Position numbers and translations under genes: made by a program
The notes under the pieces: generated by a model
What the model saw: the letters and a program-made list of their open reading frames with translations, nothing else
What the model was told of the DNA's origin: nothing
Database searches by the model: none
In this document: piece after piece, positions 56,057 to 64,000 of the stretch
How the letters are laid out: every line of letters begins with the position of its first letter
Numbering within the stretch: the first letter of the stretch is position 1
Assembly: GCA_015680905.1 (NCBI GenBank)
Contig: CM027381.1
Location: 87,631,501 to 87,695,500 of the forward strand
DNA: 64,000 nt
Direction of reading: 5' to 3'
From: Coptis chinensis
Taxonomy: Eukaryota > Streptophyta > Magnoliopsida > Ranunculales > Ranunculaceae

Positions 56057-58324
56057 ATGGATTTTGAAAAAACCCATTATGACGAGGTTGAAGCGGAAAA
56101 TAGTGAAATTCGTATGGATGTCAATGAGACTGAAAATGTAGATGGTGGTAATAGTTCTCATCTTGTGGCTAGGGATGGTAGTGGTGACAATAATGATGGT
56201 GAGGGTATGGAAGAAGATGGTGAGGGTATGGAAGAAGCTGTCGATGGTGAGGGTATAGAAGAAGATGTCGACAATGATGGTGAAAATGAAAGTGATGGTG
56301 ATCAGTCTAAGGAAATGGAGGAGGTCGAAGCGAATAAAAAAAGAAAAGGTAAAGCTCAAACTAAAGACTTGGAGGCTAACGAAGGCAAGTTTTGTGGTGG
56401 TCCTACGGACTCCTCCATTTTGTATGGTTATAAATGTCACGTGGCTTGCGATGTATGGATTGGAAAGGTAATTTAAATGCATTGATAATTAAATCTTTTG
56501 GTATTTATAAACCACTAACTAATAGTTGTAATTCATGTTGTTCGTCGTTTCCTTTTCATGAGTTCGTAATTCACGTTGTCTTTATTTCAGGAGCGTGGTG
56601 TTATAAGGTGCATTCAACACTTGGCCAAATTGGATCAATGGAAATTGGAAAATGAATGTAAAGGTTTCCACAAGAAGCTGAGAGAAACCGGGTTACATGG
56701 TTTGGTGTCTGGTGTATATAGGCATGTGAATCCGGTGTTGCCTTGTGCCTTTTTTGAAAGATGGCATTCGGAGACCAACTCTTTTCATCTTCCGTTTGGG
56801 GAGATGACCATCACCCTGGATGATGTCAAACAAATTTGTAACCTTCCTATCAATGGAAAACCAGTGTCTGGTGAGTTGAAAATATCGAATGCTGAGGCGA
56901 AAACCTTTCTCTTTGAAGGTCTTGGGTTAGAAAAAACATTGATTGATAAAGTAATGCCAGGAAGCGCCACACAAATAAAGCTAGAAGTGCTTAAGAAACA
57001 TTTGGCAGAGAAGGTGAAAGACCCAAAAGAAGAAGAAGACGATGGAAAAGAAGACAATGAGAAAGGAAATGGAAAAGGGAAGAAGAAGAAGAAGAAGAAG
57101 ACAGATGAAGGATCAAGTGAGGAAGAGATTGAATGTGCCGTTAGAGGATACCTTTTGTACTTCTTCGGTTGTACTGTGTTCTGTGACCAGTCCGGAGTTG
57201 CCGTTCCAGTTGTGTATCTTAAAGCACTTATGAAGTTCAAGGATATCAAAGATTTTGCTTGGGGCGCAGCAGTGTTGGCATATATATACAAGAACCTTGG
57301 GGTCGCGACAAAAGCTAAGAAAAGACAGAGTACAGTGTTTATGACTCTTTTGCAGGTAATTAATATTTATTTTATTTTTACTTTGTTAATTTGTTTTTGC
57401 ATTCACAAGTGTATACTAAAATTATAATTTTTTTGCAATAACTATAGGCATGGATATATGAGCATTTCCCAATGTTTAGCCCTCCCCCGAACATGAATTA
57501 TGTGAATACATTGCGGCGTGTTATGCGATGGGCAAATGGCATGTCAACCTATCTCGATCCGTTGGGGGCATTGAAGCATTTTAGGTTGATGATGGATAAG
57601 ATGACACGTCATGATGTAAGCATAGTTTGTTAGTTTATTTATATACACATAGTTTTTGAAATCTTGTTTGTTAATTTTAATTTTGAACTTGATAGGTAAT
57701 TTGGAATCCATACGAAAACGTTCGAGACGTCTGCCCGTCGTTAGAGGATATTACATTTTACAATGGGGGTATATGCTTTTTTGACATAGACGAGGTATAT
57801 TTTGGAGAAAGGGTGTTAAGTCGGTTTAGAATCCAACAATGTATACCGTCAAGACCCGTCTCCATCTCTCATCATCGAAAAACAAAACTAGAAAAATTAG
57901 TATGGAATTGTGACCCAAGATCGGGAGTGTCGGGATCATTATATTATACGGTCACAGAATAGAGTACCTCTTTCTCAAACTCCATGGGATTGTGTGGATA
58001 CGTACTTGGACTGGTATAACGCGTTCAGTCATCCTTACCTTGTGAACTTTAACCCTCGTGATCCTCCTCCTTACATTACCCTATATAGACCACCTCCTTG
58101 TGATTGGGTAAGTTCAAATGTAGTTGAACTAATTTTGATTTTATTTTTTGTTTGAGATTATTTTAAGGTTAGAAGTGACTTTGATTTATGTTTTGCAGAA
58201 TGCTATTGTTAATGAAATTGGTCGTCTATTAGAAGTCGGTATGTCTTCTGGAGGAGGTGAAATTCCTTCGGAGAAGTGGGAGTACTTTCAGAGGGCTTTA
58301 GCACTGACGCAATCAAAATATTGA
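56057..58324 (+). CDS. Plant mobile domain (PMD) protein, five exons, one apparent frameshift
   Basis: Clean exons with GT-AG introns: 56057..56467, 56591..57355, 57448..57615, 57696..58107 and 58199..58324. Exon 1 encodes an acidic low-complexity head (repeated DGEGMEE) and a basic KKRKGKAQ patch. Exon 2 holds the core plant mobile domain: FFERWHSETNSFHLPFGEMT, ITLDDVKQICNLPINGKPV, then a Lys/Glu-rich insert and YLLYFFGCTVFCDQSG plus a helical FAWGAAVLAYIYKNLG segment. Exon 4 has TPWDCVDTYLDWYNAFSHPY. Exon 5 ends in ALALTQSKY and a stop. The only flaw I see is a shift near 57902..57910, after KLEKLVWN, which could be a real mutation or an unrecognised splice. PMD proteins include MAIN-family host silencing factors and TE-encoded relatives, often linked with MULEs. 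No flanking TIR was found. Confidence 0.8.
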
Positions 58325-58476
58325 TGATGGTAAGTACTTAAACTTGAACTTACCCAATTTTGAGGTGGCAAGTTGATTTTACATTTAGCCTATTCATAAA
58401 AAAATATTTGTTGCTCCTAAGTGCTATCTGCTTCTCTGGTTCTACATTTTCAGTTTTGCTACTATATTTGTATCGA

Positions 58477-58680
58477 TGTTGCTTCTCTGGTTCTACATTT
58501 TAGAGCTTAAGGAAGGTGAAGAAGTTGAAGTATCAAGTAATGAAGTTGGATACGAAGACTCATGGCTTGAAGCTACTTTAATAAAAAAAAACAAGAGCAA
58601 TAAGTTTCTTGTTCAGTTTAAAACCTTACTTGATAATAAAACTAGATGCTTCCTTTTGAGAAGCTATGTTGATTTTAGAT
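58477..58680 (+). pseudogene. Agenet/Tudor-like domain fragment
   Basis: After an acceptor-like TTTTAG the frame reads LKEGEEVEVSSNEVGYEDSW, LEATLIKKNKSNKFLVQFKT and RCFLLRSYVDF. The order Glu-Val-Glu-Val-Ser-Ser-(x)n-Ser-Trp-(x)-Ala-Thr-(x)n-Val is that of a plant Agenet (Tudor-like) domain. Only one domain and no complete gene is present, so it is a fragment, possibly captured by a neighbouring transposon. Confidence 0.55.
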
Positions 58681-58980
58681 GAGTGGCTAAAAGCAGGGTC
58701 AGATGATGTTGGTGAGTGGCCACAACCGGCTACTCTGAGTGGTAGTAAGCCTGGGGAAGGTTTGAAACTTAACTTGTCTTCATTTCAGAAAAATCCGGAT
58801 CCAGCTAGGAGTTTTGTGAATAGAGATAGAATTGCTTTTTTTGATAAGGAATGTTCGAAATTGGCTGCTCAAATCTTGATGAACATTTATAGTTTACACA
58901 ATGAATACCTTGTGTTTGCGATCAATACTTTGCTGCGGAATGACGGATTGAGGGTGAAGAGGTATAGGATTTTGTGATCG
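58681..58980 (+). pseudogene. Unidentified coding fragment following the Agenet domain
   Basis: An open frame reads DEWLKAGSDDVGEWPQPATL, NPDPARSFVNRDRIAFFDKE and CSKLAAQILMNIYSLHNEYL before a stop. Composition and helix-like pattern look like real protein, but I do not recognise it. It is a different frame from the Agenet stretch. Confidence 0.35.
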
Positions 58981-59166
58981 GTAATGGAAGAGTATGCAAG
59001 TCTATTTGCGACTATTAGTTCATTTATCTGTTATCAGATTCAATTATATGATTTATTATTAAATATTATATGATTTTGTGTTTTAGACTCAAAAGCAAAC
59101 TACCCGATGCTGTTTTTTTGTATGGCAACTTACTTGTACCTATGTTTATTTTTTTTTTCAGGTAAT

Positions 59167-59345
59167 CACCAGAGAATCTTTTATTGCTTTTGAGTTGTCA
59201 TACTAATGCTGAGACTATGTATTTTATTGCTGATTCTGAGAAGCAGAAAGTAGAATGTATTAAAAATATTGGTAGATCAATTGTTCAGCATTCTAGATCT
59301 GTTACGTATTCAGAAGTTGTTGATTATGATAATTTTAAATGGTAG
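59167..59345 (+). pseudogene. Unidentified C-terminal coding fragment
   Basis: One frame without interruption reads ENLLLLLSCHTNAETMYFIA, DSEKQKVECIKNIGRSIVQH and SRSVTYSEVVDYDNFKW, then TAG. The preceding text TTTTTTTTTTCAG at 59149..59161 followed by GTAATCACCAGAG is compatible with an exon start. Parent gene not recognised. With the two fragments upstream it may be one captured, degenerated host gene. Confidence 0.35.
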
Positions 59346-59639
59346 AAAAAAAACAAAGATTCTTGAGTATGGAATATGGATCTAGTTTTGGGTTTTTGGA
59401 TGGTGGGGCAGTAGGTAATTTAATTTTATATTGTTGTGTTTGGAGGTTTTAAGCTTGAGATCTATGTATATAACTCTGTTTATTTATGCACCAAAATGTT
59501 ACTCTATGTTTTGCACTATCTGTAAGATTGCAACTATGACTTGCAAAGGCACCACCGCACCATATGGGATTCTAAATTGAAGACATTGTATTTACTGTTC
59601 AAAGCTTAGTAAAGTGGTATTTAGTTGCTGACAATTACT

Positions 59640-60510
59640 CAAAATGTTGGTATTTAGTTGCTGAAAAATGTTGGTATCTAGTTGTTGAAACTTGTAAGTA
59701 AAGTGGTAACTAGTTACCGAAATTAAAACTCAATTTCGGTATCCAGTTGCTAATTTGATAAATGGTATCTAGTTGCTAAAAATTTCTCAAAATTTTGGTG
59801 TTCAGTTGCTGAAAATTGTATTTGTAAAACGGTAACCAGTTACTAAAACTCAATTTCGGTCTCCCTAATTTGAGAAAATTGCTCAAAAGTTTAGTGTTCA
59901 ATTGCTGAAAATTGTAATAGTAAAATGGTAACCAATTACCGAAATTAAAACTCAATTTCGGTATCCAGTTGCTAATTTGATAAATGGTATCTAGTTGCTA
60001 AAAATTTCTCAAAATTTTGGTGTTCAATTGCTGAAAATTGTATTTGTAAAATGGTAACCAGTTACTAAAACTCAATTTCGGTCTCCCTAATTTGAGAAAA
60101 TTGCTCAAAAGTTTGGTGTTCAATTGCTGAAAATTGTAATAGTAAAATGGTAACCAGTTACCGAAATTAAAACTCAATTTCGATATCCAGTTGCTAATTT
60201 GACAAATGGTATCTAGTTGCTGAAAATTTCTCAAAATTTTGGTGTTCAGTTGCTAAAAATTGTATTTGTAAAACGGTAACCAGTTACTAAAACTCAATTT
60301 CGGTATCCCTAATTTGAAAAAATTGCTCAAAATTTTGGTGTTCAATTGCTGAAACTTGTAATAGTGAAGTGGTAACCAGTTACCGAAATTAAAACTCAAT
60401 TTCGGTATCGAGTTGCTAATTTGATAAATGGTATCTAGTTGCTGAAAATTGCTCAAACTTTTGGTGTTCGGTTCCTAACAATTATATTTGTAAAACGGTA
60501 ACCGGTTACT
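59640..60510 (+). repeat. 222-bp tandem array with GGTAACCAGTTAC / GGTATCTAGTTGC motifs
   Basis: The landmark AAATGGTATCTAGTTGCT(A/G)A recurs at about 59760, 59982, 60204 and 60425, a period of 221-222 bp over three full units plus edges. Each unit contains four or five variants of a 15-bp submotif, (C/T)GGTA(A/T)C(C/T)(A)GTT(A/G)C. It lies just downstream of the OTU-MULE stop codon. Confidence 0.9.
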
Positions 60511-60521
60511 AAGCCCCTTCA

Positions 60522-63500
60522 TTAATCAATATTTATCGGTGTTCCATCATAGGTATCTTCTATTACAACTTGGGGGATGCCTAATGACCCAAATGCCACT
60601 GCCCTTGGCATTAGCCTTAAAGCCCAACTTGTCGCTAACGGTTCACGATGTTGCCACCATTGCTTCATTGGTGGAGGAACGGGACATGCTTCTACAAGTT
60701 CAATATTTACATAATGACATCCATGCACATGAGTTGTGCCCAAAACTCTCCTCATTTTCTCCGGATTTGCTGGGGATAGTAGCGGGAGGATACAATAGCA
60801 CTGGGGATTCCCTAAATGAACAAGTACCTCATCAAATCTTGACGAGAACATGTATCCAACAAAAGGCATACTCATCCATTTATTTGGAGGGGCGGGACCG
60901 CTTTCATGATACATCTCTTCTAACATGATTCCGACAAATGAACCGAAGACAGAGGTATAAAATGCAAGGTGGTTGTGAAGCTCATCTAGCAACTGACTTC
61001 TCATCCATGGCCATTCACTTTGTGGTCGTCCCAACGCAACACATAAAGCTCTATACCCACAATTTCCATCACCTTGAACATCTTTCACCGTTTTAATGTA
61101 CTTGTGCATTTGTTCCAGAATATCTAAATTATAATATTTAGGATCATGTACGGTATAAGCTGGTGTAGATGGCCATGTGGGTGGTTTAGTCTTCCTTAGC
61201 GATGTAGATGGTTTTGGTGAAGGCTTTTCGATTGGTGTAGATGGTTTTGGTGAAGGCTTTTCAATTGGTGGAGATGGTCTTGGAGGAGGCTTTTTGATTG
61301 GTGTAGATGATCTTGGAGAAAGCTTTTCGATTGGTGTAGATGGTTTTGGAGCTTTAGATTTTTTAGGAGAGAAACACTCGACAAACTCTTCATGTTCATG
61401 TTGGGAATGCTCAAAACCGGATGGATCACGTTTAGAGGAATTTTCATCATCGGTGTTAAGCTTTCTTTTAACATTCTTACTACCCTTCGGACGCCCTTTG
61501 GTTATGGCTTCCTCATTTGGCGGCTCTATCCATGTAGATTCGGGAACTGCAAGCTCCATAACACTCCTAACCAAAATCCTCTGCTGGTCTTCCGAAGATT
61601 TTCTAAACCTTTTTAAAAAAAGATCCATAGCAGGTCTATAATCGGGACCAACACCAAATGATATATCAGGAGAATCGGATAAAATTTTCCAGAAGCCATC
61701 AATTGCTCTCAAAGGAATACTTTGTTGTTCTCTATCAAGTGCAACGAGTTCGTGTGCACAAGGCAATCCGTGGGTGGTACGTAATAGATGTAGGCACTTA
61801 CTCTCATCCTTTCGAACATCTTCCATGTGGTTCTCCATCTCTTTAAAAATCAAATCCAATGCCTTCATTGAAACTAGGTTTCTGAGTTCACTAAACAATG
61901 GAATCCGGTGCTCGTGCTTAGTTTGTATCAAACTTCTCTCAAATGAAGCTCTGATTTCTGTCATTTGGATATTTAGCTGTGGGTGGATTAAGGACCACAT
62001 ACCTAGAAAATCATGGGTGCATGACTTTCCTAGAGACCTCTTTAGCTGAGCATGAGAGTCTTCGACTCTGCTGGTAGTCGTACTACCAAAATGCTGGTGT
62101 TGGTCTATACAATAGCCTACAAATCGTTCTTTATACTGCAACCAAGTGTCACGGAGATAAGAAACTAGAGAGTGGAACAACCGAGCCATCAAATATTTCT
62201 CTAATGAGGCATATCTATTGACAAAATCTTCCTTCGTGTGTGATGCTACCACCCAAGCCCACTTGATTTCGACCTGATTTATCGTCTTCTGATCTGGAAT
62301 CAAATCGTTGCATTTTGCAAGCACACAGGTGGAAATGTGCCATCTACACAAATGCTTATATGAGTTTGGAAACACTATGTCAGCTGCTTTCATCATTGCT
62401 AAATCTCTATCATTGACGGGGTCTCGCCACCAAGTAAGTCGCGAAACTTCTTCAATGCCCATGTAAAATCTACCTCCTTCTCGGCTTGCATCAACACTTG
62501 ATACACCGTAAATGACTTCCATGTAGAAGTCACTCCCATAATTTGTAGAAATGGCCAACGATACTTGTTGGTTTTATATATAGCATCCATCATAAACACT
62601 CTTGGAAACAACATAGCTAATCGAGTTGTGTCCGGATGAGCCCAGAACAATTCCTTTATCTCGTTAGTGTTTTCGTCATATCTTACCTCTCACAAGTATT
62701 TTTCTTCTTGTAGTACCTCAAACAATTTTTGAATTTGTGTTCTGCCCCTCATATCAATCAATCTTGCCTTGTATCTTGCATTGTAGATTTGTTGCACATG
62801 TGAGTAGTTGTTTGGAAACTTATACTGGATGGAAGTCATTACCTCCTTAGGCTTTACACCATTTTTACTAAGCTCACACAAATAATTGAATTCTTCCTTG
62901 GTAAGTCGACTAGCATAAGAATGGCCCACTAGAGTCTTTGACAAGGTATGATTGTGAATACCACAAACAACAATGATTTTCCAACTATCGGAAGTTCTTC
63001 GTTGAAATTCTCCTTTTAATACAAAAGGGCATCCATTTTTTTTTGTTCCAGTCTTTCTTAGAGTCTTATTTGCTTCTTCTGCCTTCTTATGGGACCGATA
63101 GCTTCCACCACACTTGCAAACTAAGATCACCCTTGGTACTCTATTTCCGGTTGCTTGATGTGAACTTTTAATAATCACAACATTTCCTATTTCTTTTCCT
63201 CTACCTTGTGCCCAACTTATCATTTCTTTTCAACTACTGAAGATTTGTGACACATGTAAATAGGTCATTAAATCCAATCAATACTTCTTTGTCAAAATTC
63301 AAAGTTTAAGCCAACCGTAAACTCATACCTCTTCTGTAGTAAATTTGCATGTCACATCCACCACAAGCTGTGAAGCATCCTATAATGAAAAGAAAATGTT
63401 AATATTAAATGAACTTGTTTATTATCAGGAATATCAGGAAACAATCGGTAACATAGCAATGCGATACCGAATAATGCTACAATATATAGCAACGCGATAC

Positions 63501-63801
63501 CGAATAATACTACAATATATAGCAACGCGATACCGAAAATGGTTTTGACAAACGGTATCTCGTTACCGTGAGTTTGTTGAATGCCTTTCTTCAATGCCCC
63601 ACCTACCTTTTTTTTTAATTGCATACAAATTTCCCGCCAACATTCAAATTATAAACTTCCGTACTAAGATACCGTGACAAAAACAAAAAACAAATTTTAA
63701 AAAATTACATTGTTGTTATGTCCTTCTTCAACATTGAGATATGGGTTGTTATATTGTGATGAATCACCCATATGAGAGTTGGGTAATGATGGCTCTTCCA
63801 T
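60522..63801 (-). CDS. MULE transposase with FAR1-type DNA-binding, MULE, SWIM and C-terminal OTU cysteine protease domains
   Basis: Minus-strand gene. Exon 1 (63801..63709, start MEEPSLPNSHMGDSSQ) and exon 2 (63379..63329, DASQLVVDVTCKFTTEE) have GT-AG borders. The main exon runs from about 63240 to 60522. A FAR1-type domain comes first (VCKCGGSYRSHKKAEEANK, GCPFVLKGEFQRR, IHNHTLSKTLVGHSYASRLT). The MULE domain follows (FMMDAIYKTNKYRWPFLQIM with the first Asp, VNDRDLAMMKAAD with the second, CRWHI). A SWIM-like CLHLLRTTHGLPCAHEL comes next, then a KGRPKGSK AT-hook-like motif and a Pro-rich repeat linker (SPKPSTPIEKP). Last is an OTU protease: DVQGDGNCGYRAL (Asp, Cys) and HGCHYVNIEL (His). Flaws: TGA at about 62689 and about 63231 and one frameshift near 62420. 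The last 630 codons are open. Exon 2 to 3 splicing is not resolved. Confidence 0.85.
63440..63570 (-). repeat. 33-bp repeats in the first introns of the OTU-MULE
   Basis: Three units of 33 bp contain AGCAACGCGATACCGA, followed by CGGTATCTCGTTACCG. On the minus strand the motif is TCGGTATCGCGTTGCT, close to TCGGTATCCAGTTGCT in the 222-bp array at the other end of the gene. Confidence 0.7.
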
Positions 63802-64000
63802 TTGAGATGAGGTGAGAGGTGAAGATATTAAGAGTTGAGAAGTAGAGGAAAGTTGAGTTGAGTTAAGAATATGGATGTAGATGATTGGAGAAAGAGAAAA
63901 GTGTAGTTGTATTTAGGGTTTGTATTTTGATGGTGTGTAGTTGTATTTAAGGTTGTGTATTTTGAAAGTGTATATTAGTTAAGAACAATATGGCAAAATA
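63802..64000. other. Upstream flank of the OTU-MULE, running off the window
   Basis: AT-rich sequence with repeated TGTAGTTGTATTTA(G/A)GGTT at about 63903 and 63937. The right terminus of the MULE, if present, lies beyond the window. Confidence 0.35.

Noticed and set aside
56785..57291. 168-codon minus-strand frame opposite the PMD exon
   Set aside because: It is the antisense shadow of the PMD coding exon; the phenylalanine and serine runs are complements of Lys/Glu codons.
59640..60510. Regularly spaced repeats that could suggest a CRISPR array
   Set aside because: The whole 222-bp unit repeats, not just a short repeat with unique spacers, and the context is a plant transposon.
60539..61641. 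Plus-strand frames of 129 and 154 codons opposite the OTU-MULE
   Set aside because: They are complements of the OTU domain and of the Pro-rich repeat linker; the Gly-rich repeats reflect the repeated Pro codons on the other strand.

Overview
This is a repeat-dense, AT-rich stretch of a flowering-plant nuclear genome, probably a eudicot; the species cannot be named from sequence alone. The evidence is GT-AG introns throughout, plant-only transposon families (En/Spm CACTA with TNPD, FAR1-type MULEs, Tat and chromovirus Gypsy elements), a plant mobile domain gene, and a retrocopy of a plastid biotin-attachment-domain-like protein. I found no rRNA, no free-standing tRNA and no CRISPR. Almost everything is a transposable element or its debris, and most elements can be delimited by their termini and target-site duplications (TSDs).

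Layout, 1-43 kb: one nested stack. A non-coding, large-LTR retrotransposon (202..42893, TSD GCATC) carries three later insertions. (i) A 5.4-kb Ty1/copia element (4175..9554, TSD AATTG) contains a LINE fragment. (ii) A 24.9-kb CACTA transposon (13038..37891) lies inside the 3' LTR. It holds a broken TNPD transposase and a second gene, TNPA-like plus a Ulp1 (C48) protease domain, whose fourth intron is swollen to about 12.3 kb. That intron contains a LINE fragment, a BADC-like processed pseudogene and a complete minus-strand Tat-lineage Gypsy element (23721..33052, TSD GCACC). A 1-kb MULE-type non-autonomous element sits between the two CACTA genes. (iii) A minus-strand solo LTR (38905..41760, TSD GTGGC) also sits in the 3' LTR. 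The whole stack seems to have landed in an older LTR whose remains flank it (1..201 and 42894..43843).

Layout, 43-55 kb: an LTR fragment interrupted by a hAT-type MITE (44827..45352, 8-bp TSD); a retro-element 3' fragment with palindromic repeats; a retrocopy of an unidentified mRNA (48085..49037, 16-bp imperfect TSD); and a 5.1-kb MULE (49629..54772, about 118-bp TIRs, 9-bp TSD). The MULE has a decayed transposase on the plus strand, a small intact Cys-rich two-exon gene on the minus strand, and a dimeric tRNA-derived SINE.

Layout, 55-64 kb: a five-exon plant mobile domain gene with one apparent frameshift (56057..58324); fragments of an Agenet-like gene and other unidentified coding sequence; a 222-bp tandem array; and a minus-strand MULE whose FAR1-type transposase is fused to a C-terminal OTU cysteine protease (60522..63801). 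This is the best preserved large coding region in the window. Two unrelated DNA transposon superfamilies here each carry a ubiquitin- or SUMO-type protease, which I regard as the most interesting biological theme.
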